Shown here: positions 43,865-51,803 of the stretch, in pieces | Position numbering within the stretch: position 1 is the first letter of the stretch | Layout of the letters: each line of letters starts with the position of its first letter | Notes under the pieces: model-generated | Databases searched by the model: none | What the model saw: the letters and a program-made list of their open reading frames with translations, nothing else | Told to the model about the DNA's origin: nothing | Program-made: the position numbers and the translations under genes | Assembly (NCBI GenBank): GCA_050330635.1 | Contig: JBHJNQ010000019.1 | Span: 26,891-90,890, forward strand | Reading direction: 5' to 3' | DNA length: 64,000 bases | DNA from: CADEDH01 sp050330635 | Lineage (GTDB): Bacteria; Actinomycetota; Acidimicrobiia; Acidimicrobiales; SZUA-35

Positions 43865-44179
43865 CCAACTCCTCGTCTCGATTTGGTCCCGTCTCGACTT
43901 GTCGCCCGGCGGGGACACGCGTGACGACCCCAACTCCCCTACCCGTGACCCGATGGGCCAAACCTCGGCCCGCGGGTCGTGGATCGCGGCGTACAACCGG
44001 CCGACGGCGCGACCGGTCACCTCGCCCTGGTCACGACGCCGTGACGGAGGCGAACCGGGCAACCAGCTCGCGGTTGGAGGCCGGCGCCCGCCGGCGCGGT
44101 GACGCCACGGCCCGATCAGGGTTTGACGGGGGTCTGATGTGGGCATCGGCTCACCACCGATAGCCACGGAGGTGACGTG
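43865..44179. other. Divergent intergenic region between catalase and DUF2231-Rieske genes
   Basis: This 315-base gap should contain promoters for both flanking transcripts. The catalase side has the 8-bp direct repeat at 43874-43897 (16-bp period). The other side has TTTGACGG at about 44120, a possible -35 element. I see no coding sequence or RNA gene. Confidence 0.4.
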
Positions 44180-45097
44180 ATGCCGACGCCCAGCGAGGGC
44201 CCCCTGTCCCGAGTCGAACGAAGCCGGACCCTCACCGACTGGGGTGAGCGGGTGCGCCCACTCGTCGAGCGTGCCGTCGGATCGGGCGGGCGACGCGACC
44301 TGCTCACCGGACGGTGGCTCGGTCATCCCGCCCATCCGATGATCGTCTTCGCCCCCCTCTCGTGCTGGTCGGGCGCCCTCCTCCTCGACCTCGTCGGAGG
44401 CCGGGGGGCCCGCCCGGGGGCCCGACGGCTGGTCGGTCTCGGCGTGCTGACCGCGGTGCCGGCGGCGGCGTCGGGGGCGGCCGACTGGCTCCACACCTCG
44501 GGTGCCGAGCAGCGGGTGGGGACGGCCCATGCCCTGCTCAACAATGCCGCCGTCGGCTGCTTCGGGCTGTCGTGGCGAGCCCGACACCGGGGGCGTCACG
44601 CCGTCGGGGTGCTGTGGGCACTGGCCGGTGCTGCCATCGGTGGGACGGCCGCCTATCTCGGCGGCCACCTCACCTACGCCCGGGGTGTCGGCGTCAACAC
44701 CACGGCGTTCGAGGCCGGCCCCACCGAGTGGACCGACGTGGCCTCGGTCGAGGATTTGGCCATCGGCGGCCCCGCCGTGATCACGGCCGGCGCGGTGGCC
44801 CTCGTGGTGGTACGCCAAGGCGACCGGTTCTCGGTGCTCGAGGACCGGTGCACCCACCGGGGCGGTCCGCTCCACGAGGGCACCGTCGACGACGCATGCA
44901 TCCGGTGCCCGTGGCACGGCAGTGCCTTCGCCCTGACCGACGGCGACGTGGTTGAGGGACCGGCGACGCGAGCCCAGCCCAGCTACGAGACCCGGGTGAT
45001 CGACGGTCGGCTCCACCTGCGGCGTCACGAGGAGGGTGCGCTGCGGGTCAACACCGTCACGCCGGCCGGGCTGGGAACGAGCCGAGATGGGAGCTGA
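44180..45097 (+). CDS. Membrane DUF2231 protein with C-terminal Rieske 2Fe-2S domain
   Basis: The 305-residue protein begins with a DUF2231-like region (about 45-175) with WLGHPAHPMIVFAPLSCWSGALLL and four hydrophobic helices. A Rieske domain follows: Cys224 and His226 in CTHRGGPL, and Cys243 and His246 in CPWHGSAF, a complete set of cluster ligands. Fusions of this kind probably carry electrons at the membrane; the partner is unknown. GGAGGTGACG precedes the ATG at 44180. Its end overlaps the next gene by 11 bases, so it heads the GT2/NodS/PIG-L/acyl-CoA dehydrogenase operon. Confidence 0.83.
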   Translation: MPTPSEGPLSRVERSRTLTDWGERVRPLVERAVGSGGRRDLLTGRWLGHPAHPMIVFAPLSCWSGALLLDLVGGRGARPGARRLVGLGVLTAVPAAASGAADWLHTSGAEQRVGTAHALLNNAAVGCFGLSWRARHRGRHAVGVLWALAGAAIGGTAAYLGGHLTYARGVGVNTTAFEAGPTEWTDVASVEDLAIGGPAVITAGAVALVVVRQGDRFSVLEDRCTHRGGPLHEGTVDDACIRCPWHGSAFALTDGDVVEGPATRAQPSYETRVIDGRLHLRRHEEGALRVNTVTPAGLGTSRDGS

Positions 45098-45836
45098 GCC
45101 GGTCGGACGGTCGATCGACGCCGTGGCCATCGTCGTCCCGGCCCGCGACGAGGCGGATCGGATCGGGGCCTGTCTCCGCTCGGTCCTCGACGCCCTCGAT
45201 GGCGCCGGGGGGCGACGGGTCGAGATCATCGTGGTCGACGACGCAAGCGAGGACGAGACCGCCGCCGTCGCCGCCGCCACCCTGGCCGGGACGACCACGG
45301 AGTCCGTGATCCTGCGGGCCGACGCCCGGCAGGCCGGAGCGGCCCGGATCGTCGGCCTCGGTCACGTGGTCCGCCGAACGGCCCACCCGTCGCGGACCTG
45401 GATCCTGTGCACCGACGCCGATTGTGTGGTGCCCCCGTCGTGGATCGGGCGTCAACTGGTCCACGCCGAGGCTGGCGCGCCCGCCGTAGCCGGCGTCGTG
45501 TCCCTCCTCGACGATGCCGACGGGCGCCGCATCGGGTCGGCGTGGCAGCGTGACTACGGGCCGACCATCGCCCCCGACGGCACCCATCCCCACGTGCACG
45601 GGGCCAACCTCGGTTTCAGACTCGACGCCTACCTGGCCGTCGGGGGGTTTCGCCGGATCGACCACGCCGAGGACACCGAGCTGTGGCGGATGCTGCGGGC
45701 CGCCGGCCTGGCCCCCGTGGCCGACGCCGCCATCACGGTAGCCACCAGTGCCCGGCTGGTGGGCCGGGCCCGCCACGGCTTCGCCCACACCCTCGATCGA
45801 CGCTACGGGACGGCGGAGCAGCGGGTGGCGTCGTGA
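45087..45836 (+). CDS. Family 2 glycosyltransferase
   Basis: The 249-residue GT2 enzyme has VAIVVPARDEADRIGACLRS, EIIVVDDASEDETA (first DxD-like acidic pair), CTDADCVVPPSWI (DAD metal motif), and VHGANLGFRLDAYLAVGGF with the catalytic-base region HAEDTELWRML. It would transfer a sugar from a nucleotide donor. It overlaps the DUF2231-Rieske gene (11 bases) and the methyltransferase gene (GTGA, 45833-45836). It has no membrane segment. Confidence 0.87.
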   Translation: MGAEPVGRSIDAVAIVVPARDEADRIGACLRSVLDALDGAGGRRVEIIVVDDASEDETAAVAAATLAGTTTESVILRADARQAGAARIVGLGHVVRRTAHPSRTWILCTDADCVVPPSWIGRQLVHAEAGAPAVAGVVSLLDDADGRRIGSAWQRDYGPTIAPDGTHPHVHGANLGFRLDAYLAVGGFRRIDHAEDTELWRMLRAAGLAPVADAAITVATSARLVGRARHGFAHTLDRRYGTAEQRVAS

Positions 45837-46420
45837 TCGCCCTTCACCACGACCGCCGCTACTTCGACGAGCGCTACGCCCGGTCCCCCGATCCCTGGCA
45901 CATCGACGCCCGGTGGTACGAGGAACGAAAACGCCAGCTGACGATGGCGATGCTGCCCCGCCCCCGCTACCGCCGAGGGGTGGAACCGGGCTGCGGGAAC
46001 GGCGCCCTGACCGAACGGCTGGCGGCCCGCTGCGACGAGCTCATCGCCTTCGATCTCGTGGCTGCGGCCGCCGCCCGGGCCGGCCGGCGACTCGCCTCCC
46101 AGCGCCACGTGCGAGTTCTGACCGAGTCGTTCCCGGCCTATTGGCCCGAGGGCACCGGCGACCTCGTCGTGTGGTCGGAGGTGGCCTACTACCTGACCGC
46201 CCCCGGCGAGGGGGCCGCCCTCCGGGGACTGAGGAGCTGGCTCGAGCCGGGCGGGACCCTGGTGACGGTCCACTACACCGGGGTCACCGACCATCCCCGT
46301 CCCGGGGCGGCCGTGGCCCCCTGGCTCGACTCCGTACCCTTCCTCAGCCGGCTGTCCGCCATGCGCGACCGCGACTTCGAGATCGGCGTGTGGCGGCGCA
46401 ACGAGGAAGGGGCCCGGTGA
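45833..46420 (+). CDS. NodS-like SAM-dependent methyltransferase
   Basis: The 195-residue protein has PWHIDARWYEERKRQ, typical of the NodS family, then the SAM site VEPGCGNGALTERLA, the acidic end of strand 2 (IAFDLVAAA), and DLVVWSEVAYYLT. NodS methylates the deacetylated amino sugar of nodulation factors, so a role on an amino-sugar glycan fits the PIG-L deacetylase next door. The start is GTG. Confidence 0.85.
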   Translation: MIALHHDRRYFDERYARSPDPWHIDARWYEERKRQLTMAMLPRPRYRRGVEPGCGNGALTERLAARCDELIAFDLVAAAAARAGRRLASQRHVRVLTESFPAYWPEGTGDLVVWSEVAYYLTAPGEGAALRGLRSWLEPGGTLVTVHYTGVTDHPRPGAAVAPWLDSVPFLSRLSAMRDRDFEIGVWRRNEEGAR

Positions 46421-47226
46421 CCGCAACGACCGTGGCGTCGGGCCCTCGAGAGGGCGAGGCCGGTGCGGGAGACGGCGGCACCGCCCGACGGTGGCGTCGT
46501 CTCCTCGTCCGGGTGGCCGAATGGCGGCCCCCGCCGGTGCCGACGGTGGTCGTGGTCCCCCACCCCGACGACGAGTCCCTGATGTTCGGCGGGCTCATCG
46601 GCCACCAGCGGGATGGCGGCGTGCCCGTCACCGTGGTCGCCGTCACCGACGGCGAGGCCGCCTATCCCGACGTCGACCCGTCGGCCCTGGCCCTCCGCCG
46701 CCGGGGCGAGCAGGAGGCGGCGCTGGCGGTACTCGGCGTCGAGCCCGGGGCGGTGGTGCGCCTCGGCCTGCCCGACGGCGAGGTGGCGTCCCACCACGCC
46801 GCGGTGACCGACGCCGTGGCCGATCTGACCCCGCCCGGAGGGCTCCTCGCCGCCCCCTGGCTCGGCGATCACCACTGCGACCACGAGGCCACCGGCCGGG
46901 CCGTGGCCACGGCAGCGGCCCGGACCGGTGTCGACCTGGTCTACGGGCTGTTCTGGACCTGGCACCACACCGGTCCCGACCGGTCCGCCGCCGCCCCCTT
47001 GGGCCGGCTCCCGCTGGCCGACGGGGGCGCCCGCCGGCGGCGGGCCATGGCCGAGCACCGGAGCCAGACGACCGAGGGGTGCCTCCGTCCCATCCTGGGG
47101 GCGGCCGAGCTCGAGCCGATCCTCTGGGAGGCCGAGTACCACGTCATCATCACCGCCGGTTCCCCTGCCGGTTTCACCGGTCGGCGGTATCCTGCGCCCG
47201 CCGTGCCCGTTCCGGGGAGGCGATGA
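46417..47226 (+). CDS. PIG-L family deacetylase
   Basis: The 269-residue protein has the PIG-L zinc motif VPHPDDESLMFGG (about 48-58) and the second metal His in GDHHCDHEATGRA near residue 155. PIG-L enzymes (GlcNAc-PI deacetylase, MshB, BshB) remove N-acetyl groups from amino sugars. The start is GTG (GTGA overlap with the methyltransferase gene). A 35-residue N-terminal extension is low in motif content. Confidence 0.87.
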   Translation: MTATTVASGPREGEAGAGDGGTARRWRRLLVRVAEWRPPPVPTVVVVPHPDDESLMFGGLIGHQRDGGVPVTVVAVTDGEAAYPDVDPSALALRRRGEQEAALAVLGVEPGAVVRLGLPDGEVASHHAAVTDAVADLTPPGGLLAAPWLGDHHCDHEATGRAVATAAARTGVDLVYGLFWTWHHTGPDRSAAAPLGRLPLADGGARRRRAMAEHRSQTTEGCLRPILGAAELEPILWEAEYHVIITAGSPAGFTGRRYPAPAVPVPGRR

Positions 47227-47227
47227 G

Positions 47228-48250
47228 ATGGGGCCGGCCGGGTCGATGACGAGGTCGGCACCGGAGAACGGCGACGTCCGGTCCGTTCTTGCGCACCTGG
47301 TGCGCAGCGGTGGCCTCGACCTGGCCCCACCGGGCCGGGGCGACACGCCGCACCGCCATCGAGCGCTGTTCGACGTGGCCCGCCGGTGGCCGGTGGCGGT
47401 GGCCCGGTGTGCCGAGGCCCACACCGATGCGCTGGCCATCCTGGCCGAGGCGGGCCGGCGCCCGGTCGGGCCGGGAACTCTCTACGGCGTGTGGGCGTCC
47501 GGCGGCGATCTGTCGTTCGACCCGGCCTCGGCCACCGTGTCGGGCACCAAGCCGTTCTGCTCCGGGCTGGGGATCGTCGACCGGGCGCTCGTCACCACCG
47601 ACGGCGGTACCGGTCCACTCCTGCTCGATCTCGACGTCGGCCCCGACCGACCGGGCCTGCGCCTCGACCGCAGCGGCTGGCGGACCTCGACCCTGGCCGC
47701 GGCCCGGACGGGCACCGTGGTCTTCGACCGGCATCCCACCGGGGACGGACGACCGATCGGCGGGCCCGGTTGGTACCTGGACCGACCCGGGTTCTGGCAC
47801 GGGGCGTGCGGTCCGGCGGCGTGCTGGGCCGGGGCCGCCGCCGGTCTCGTCGACGTGGCCGAGGAACTGATCGACGACGACCCCCACCGGCGGGCCCACC
47901 TCGGCGCCCTCCGGGCCGCCACCTGGGCGGCGGGAGCCGTCCTCGACGCCGCCGGGCGGGAGATCGACCGCTGGCCCGACGACGGCGAGGCCGCCCGCTA
48001 CCGGGCCCTGGCGGCCCGCCATGTGATCGAGCGGCACTGCGCCGACATCCTCGACCGGTTCGGTCGGGCGCTGGGCCCCCGCCCGTTCGTGGGGATGCCC
48101 GAGACCGACCAGCGCTTCGCCGACACCCACCTCTATCTTCGCCAGGACCACGCCGAACGTGATCTCCACCGCCTGGCCGACCTGCCACCCACCGCCGACC
48201 GGGCCGGCTGGGGGTACCGGCCCGCGACGGACGCCGACCCGGGCCGCTGA
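47228..48250 (+). CDS. Acyl-CoA-dehydrogenase-like protein
   Basis: The 340-residue protein has acyl-CoA dehydrogenase folds: GVWASGGDLSF, VSGTKPFCSGLGIVDRALVT in the beta domain, and a C-terminal helical domain with AGAVLDAAG. It lacks an obvious catalytic Glu, and in the DLSFDPASATVSGTKPFCSG segment Cys replaces the usual residue after the FAD-contacting sequence. It occurs in other bacteria next to the same GT2, NodS and PIG-L genes. Its start follows GGGGAGGCG by a short distance. It is probably the last operon gene. Confidence 0.7.
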   Translation: MGPAGSMTRSAPENGDVRSVLAHLVRSGGLDLAPPGRGDTPHRHRALFDVARRWPVAVARCAEAHTDALAILAEAGRRPVGPGTLYGVWASGGDLSFDPASATVSGTKPFCSGLGIVDRALVTTDGGTGPLLLDLDVGPDRPGLRLDRSGWRTSTLAAARTGTVVFDRHPTGDGRPIGGPGWYLDRPGFWHGACGPAACWAGAAAGLVDVAEELIDDDPHRRAHLGALRAATWAAGAVLDAAGREIDRWPDDGEAARYRALAARHVIERHCADILDRFGRALGPRPFVGMPETDQRFADTHLYLRQDHAERDLHRLADLPPTADRAGWGYRPATDADPGR

Positions 48251-48273
48251 CGTGGGCCGCTGACGTGGGATGG

Positions 48274-48345
48274 GTGAGGGTCGGACTGTCGGGCTGGAAC
48301 TACCGGGCGGGGTACCGCCGGCGGCGCCGCCCCGGTCGGTGGGGC
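48274..48345 (+). pseudogene. Possible DUF72-family N-terminal stub
   Basis: From GTG 48274 the frame reads MRVGLSGWNYRAGYRRRRRP. The first eleven residues match the start of DUF72 proteins (RVGxSGWxY), after which the sequence is Arg/Gly-rich and runs into the end of the convergent CoA-transferase gene. Short and uncertain. Confidence 0.3.
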
Positions 48346-48391
48346 GCTCCCGCCGGTCGTGCCGCCCAGCTCCTCCAATCCCCAGAGGGAA

Positions 48392-49573
48392 TCAGATCAC
48401 GGCATTGGAGCGGAGTTCGGCGATCTGATCGGCGTCGTAACCCAGCTCCTGCAGCACCTCGTCGGTGTGCTCGCCGAGGAGCGGGGCCCGACGCTGGACG
48501 CCACCGGGGGTCTTCGACATCACCACCGGGAAGTCGGCCACCCGGGCCGGACCGTCGAGGGTCGGATAGTCGACCGGGGTGAGGGCGCCGATGGCCTCGA
48601 TGTGGTCGTCGTCGAGCGCCTGCTGGGGCGAGTACACCGGTCCTCCGGGGATCTTCGCCGCCTCCATGGCGGCGAGGGCCTCGGCCGAGGTCCGCTCGGC
48701 GCACCAAGCCGCCATCCGGGCCGACAGGTACTCGCCGTTGTCGCCCCGGCTCTGGTCGTCCTTGAACCGCTCGTCGCCGGCCAGCTGTGGCTCACCGATC
48801 AGCTCGCACCACCGGGAGAACTGGTAGCCACCGATCACGCTGCACAGGATCCAGCCGTCGGCGGTGGCGAACACGTCGGACGGGCCGGCGGTCTGTGAAC
48901 GGTTGACGGTGCCGACCCGGTCGACGTGGAGGAGCTCCTGCTCCAGGAGCAAGGCGTTGGAGATGGTGAGCGCCGAGCGCAGCAGTGCACCCTCGATGAG
49001 CTGACCCTCCCCGGTCTGATCGCGGTGGCGGAGGGCGGCCATGGTGGCGAAGGCGGAGAGGGCGGCGGTGCTGAAGTCGACATAGGGGACGGCGGCCCGG
49101 GTGGGCACGTCGGCCGGCCCGGTCATGTGCAGGTTGCCCGACATGGCCTGAGCGAGGCCGTCGAAGCCGACCTTGTCGCTGATCAGACCCCCGCTGGCGA
49201 AGGCGTTGGCGGTGGTGAGGATGATGTCGGGCTTGACCGCCCGCAACGAGTCGTAGTCGAGGCCCATCGTGACGAGCGTCCGGGGCGGGAGGTTCGCCAC
49301 CACCACGTCGGCCGTGGCCACCAGCCGCTTCACCACCTCCCGCCCGTCGGGCTTGGTGACGTCGAGGGTCAGGCTCCGCTTGTTCCGACCCACCTGGAGG
49401 AACATGGCACCGGTACCGTCCGCCGCCACCGGCGTCACGAACCGGTCCTCGCCTCCTTCCCGCCGTTCGACCCGGATGACGTCGGCCCCGAGATCACCGA
49501 GCAGGGTGGCGCAGAACGGCCCCGCGATGTAACGCCCGAAGTCGACGACCCTGATCCCGTCCAACACCTGCAT
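48392..49573 (-). CDS. Family III CoA-transferase (CaiB/BaiF)
   Basis: The 393-residue protein has the family pattern: LDGIRVVDFGRYIAGPFCATLLGDLGADVIRVE, GLDYDSLRAVKPDIILTTAN-like region, and the catalytic Asp in PYVDFSTAALSA. It transfers CoA between carboxylates, as in carnitine, formyl/oxalyl or bile-acid metabolism. It stands alone and divergent from the cyclic-nucleotide-binding protein; substrate unknown. Confidence 0.88.
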   Translation of the reverse strand: MQVLDGIRVVDFGRYIAGPFCATLLGDLGADVIRVERREGGEDRFVTPVAADGTGAMFLQVGRNKRSLTLDVTKPDGREVVKRLVATADVVVANLPPRTLVTMGLDYDSLRAVKPDIILTTANAFASGGLISDKVGFDGLAQAMSGNLHMTGPADVPTRAAVPYVDFSTAALSAFATMAALRHRDQTGEGQLIEGALLRSALTISNALLLEQELLHVDRVGTVNRSQTAGPSDVFATADGWILCSVIGGYQFSRWCELIGEPQLAGDERFKDDQSRGDNGEYLSARMAAWCAERTSAEALAAMEAAKIPGGPVYSPQQALDDDHIEAIGALTPVDYPTLDGPARVADFPVVMSKTPGGVQRRAPLLGEHTDEVLQELGYDADQIAELRSNAVI

Positions 49574-49674
49574 GATGACCGATCCCCCGTAACGGGACGC
49601 CGGCGCACCCCGTACCCCAGTGTTGCCGCCGACGGCGCCGGCCGTCGAGCCGACACCGCTGGCCGCCACCGGCG

Positions 49675-50109
49675 ATGTCTGCCACGATGTCGCCCATGAT
49701 GGCTGACAAGGTGAACCACGTCGGCGAGGCCAAGCTGTTCGCCCTGTGCCCGTCGAGCGAGAAGGACGTCCTGCGGTCCTTGGCCGTACCCCTCCGGGTG
49801 TCGGCCGGGGCCGACATCGTCGGTCAGGGCGACTTCGGCGCCACCATCGGCGTACTGCTGGAGGGTCGGGCCAGCATCTGGATCGGCGACGACCACATCG
49901 GCGACCTCGGCCCCGGCGACTGCTTCGGTGAGCTGGCGGTGCTGGCCCGGCCGGGGACACCCGGTCGGCGGGCGGCCCGGGTGCGGGCCGAGACCGAGGT
50001 CCGGGTCGACACGATCGGTCGCCGGGAGCTGGCCGAACACCTGGGTGACATCCCGACCGCGGCCGAGATGCTGCGCCAGCAGGCCGCCAGCTACGGCGCC
50101 GACACCTGA
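49675..50109 (+). CDS. Stand-alone cyclic-nucleotide-binding domain protein
   Basis: This 144-residue protein is a single cNMP-binding domain: VGQGDFGATIGVLLEGRASIWIG and LGPGDCFGELAVLARPG. The phosphate-binding cassette has GEL and RRAARV rather than the RSA of Crp, so affinity for cAMP is less certain. There is no DNA-binding helix-turn-helix, and it could be a regulatory or receiver subunit. Several nearby in-frame ATG codons (49687, 49696, 49699) make the start uncertain. The FHA-cyclase at 39.9 kb is the only cyclase seen in the window. Confidence 0.75.
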   Translation: MSATMSPMMADKVNHVGEAKLFALCPSSEKDVLRSLAVPLRVSAGADIVGQGDFGATIGVLLEGRASIWIGDDHIGDLGPGDCFGELAVLARPGTPGRRAARVRAETEVRVDTIGRRELAEHLGDIPTAAEMLRQQAASYGADT

Positions 50110-50164
50110 TCGCAAGGCGGCACCCGGGGAGGCGGTGGGGCCAGGCCGTCGGCGTCTACAGCGG

Positions 50165-50596
50165 CTACAGCGTGAGCCAGGGGGTCAGCGTCGTCCCGCC
50201 CGACCATGTCACCTCGAACCGGATCGGGCCCGACAGGCCCGACGCCGACGCCCGCCCGCCATCGTCGACGGCGAGGGCCAGGCGGTCGTCCGGTCGACGG
50301 AGGGTGACCCCGACGGGGGCCGGTCGGGCCACGAGCTCGACGGTGTCGTCGCCGATGGCGACCTCGATCGACCCGTGACCGGTCTCGTAGGTCACGACCC
50401 GGGAGAAGGCAGTCGTCTGGGAGAACGCCATGACCTCGACGTGGTGGTCGTCGATGAGGCGGGCCAGCTCGGCGTCGAGGGTCCGCCACCCGAAGGCGGC
50501 GTAGGCGGCCTCGGTGGCATCGTCGGAGGGACGGTCGTCGGCCAATGAGTCACCGAGGAGGGAGAGGAGGGTGTCATCGTCCATAGGTGAGGTCAT
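50165..50596 (-). CDS. Unknown protein coupled to an ECF sigma factor
   Basis: The 143-residue product begins MTSPMDDDTLLSLLGDSLAD, has AFGWRTLDAELARLIDD and a C-terminal beta-rich part ending GPIRFEVTWSGGTTL. Its ATG overlaps the sigma factor stop (ATGA). Such small proteins after ECF sigma genes occur in other actinobacteria; function is not known to me. It has no membrane helix and no zinc anti-sigma motif, so it is not a typical RsrA/ChrR-type anti-sigma factor. I cannot give a function. Confidence 0.7.
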   Translation of the reverse strand: MTSPMDDDTLLSLLGDSLADDRPSDDATEAAYAAFGWRTLDAELARLIDDHHVEVMAFSQTTAFSRVVTYETGHGSIEVAIGDDTVELVARPAPVGVTLRRPDDRLALAVDDGGRASASGLSGPIRFEVTWSGGTTLTPWLTL

Positions 50597-51174
50597 GACG
50601 GGCGCAATCCTCCGGTGATACGGGAAATCTCCGGGCTCGACCGCAGACCGTCGAGACAGCGGGCCCGGGTCGGTCCGATGCTGCCGATCGGCATCTCCAA
50701 CAGCTGCGAGATGTCCTCGTAGCTGGGCGGGGGATCGAGCACGAGGAGTCGGAGGAGTTGCTGGCACCGGGCCGGCATCCGGGCGAAGGCGGCGGCCACC
50801 GCCGCCCGGTTCTCGTCGCGTTCCAGCCGCTCGCCGGGCTCGGGGAAGCTCGATAGGGCCAGATCGATGGTGTGCCCGAGATCGGTCGGCTCCTCGCTGG
50901 GGATCGTGCGCCCCCGCTGACGGACGACGCCGACACATTCGTTGCGGGCGGTCTGGCCGAGCCACCCCGCCAGCTTGGACGGCTCCCGGATCCGGTCGAG
51001 ATGCTCGGCCAGGCGGAGCCACACCGTCTGGAAGACGTCCTTGGCCGTCTCGTCGTCGAAGCGGAACCCGCGCACCACGCTCCACACCAGCCCGGTGTGG
51101 CCGTCGACCAGTTGCCGCCAAGCGGCCGGGTCGCCGTTGCGGGCGGCCAGGACCGCGCCCTCCACGTCATCCAT
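50593..51174 (-). CDS. ECF-type RNA polymerase sigma factor
   Basis: The 193-residue protein has sigma region 2 (DGHTGLVWSVVRGFRFDDETAKDVFQTVWLRLAEHL) and region 4 (ARMPARCQQLLRLLVLDPPPSYEDISQLL, EMPIGSIGPTRARCLDGLR). It would direct RNA polymerase to a small regulon. ATG 51174 starts MDDVEGAVLAARNGD. The next gene is coupled to it by ATGA overlap. Confidence 0.87.
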   Translation of the reverse strand: MDDVEGAVLAARNGDPAAWRQLVDGHTGLVWSVVRGFRFDDETAKDVFQTVWLRLAEHLDRIREPSKLAGWLGQTARNECVGVVRQRGRTIPSEEPTDLGHTIDLALSSFPEPGERLERDENRAAVAAAFARMPARCQQLLRLLVLDPPPSYEDISQLLEMPIGSIGPTRARCLDGLRSSPEISRITGGLRPS

Positions 51175-51483
51175 CGAAGCCAACTGTATTACCTGTGTCG
51201 TGGGCCTGATCGGTCGGTGGCGAACGACCACCACCGACGGCCTGTCCGTGGGAGAACGGGAAGAGAGGCGGGCCTCCCTCCCGGCCCACCGCTCTCCGCC
51301 ACGGTGCGCCCACGACGACCGGGCGGCGATGTCACCGACACGGTGTTGGGGCGCACGGCATGGTGATGCCGGGGCGACGGCGTTGATACAAGATCCTGGC
51401 GATTCCGTCGAGGGCACCGGGGTTCGGTGCCGGTGACCCGACAGCCAGTCGAGACAATCAGTCGAGACAGTCAGTCGAGACAG
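51175..51483. other. Intergenic region with 13-bp tandem repeats
   Basis: This gap lies upstream of the ECF sigma gene. Its left part should hold the sigma promoter. Its right edge (51446-51490) contains 13-bp units of the form CAGTCGAGACAGT, three full copies and a partial fourth, which run into the last codons of the small membrane-protein gene. No gene is seen in it. Confidence 0.5.
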
Positions 51484-51490
51484 TCAGTCG
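51446..51490. repeat. 13-bp tandem repeat
   Basis: Units at 51446-51458 (one mismatch, AAT for AGT), 51459-51471 and 51472-51484, plus a partial unit to 51490. They overlap the stop codon of the small membrane protein. Confidence 0.8.
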
Positions 51491-51654
51491 AGCATGTCCG
51501 ACAGGTTGGGGCCGGGGCCCATGCGAGAGGGGGGGCGGTCCTGGAGACGCTTGGCGTCGCGGTTCTTGACCCGGTAACCCCGCTGGGTGGTGAGCCGCCA
51601 GAACAACACGGCCGTGGCCACGACCATGAGGGCGAAGACGATCAGGAGCTCCAT
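51484..51654 (-). CDS. Small single-span membrane protein
   Basis: The 56-residue product starts MELLIVFALMVVATAVLFW, one membrane helix, then a basic stretch RGYRVKNRDAKRLQDRPP and a C-terminal NLSDMLD. Codon use is like its neighbours. I do not recognise it. It is divergent from the DNA ligase gene. The upstream in-frame ATG at 51708 would add 18 residues unlike a signal, so I use 51654. Confidence 0.6.
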   Translation of the reverse strand: MELLIVFALMVVATAVLFWRLTTQRGYRVKNRDAKRLQDRPPSRMGPGPNLSDMLD

Positions 51655-51803
51655 CGGGCCCAGCGTAGACGGTGGGACGGCCACCGGTCGGGGCGATGTG
51701 ACGGCCACCGGTCGGGGCGATGTGACGGCCGCTGGCCAGGCCGGTGCGACGGCCGCCGCTCGGGCGGGAGCCGCCGATGCCGCGGCGTGGTGGAATGGGG
51801 CCG

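Noticed and set aside
41618..43924. Plus-strand reading frame of 768 codons
   Set aside because: Antisense to a catalase with clear heme and active-site residues.
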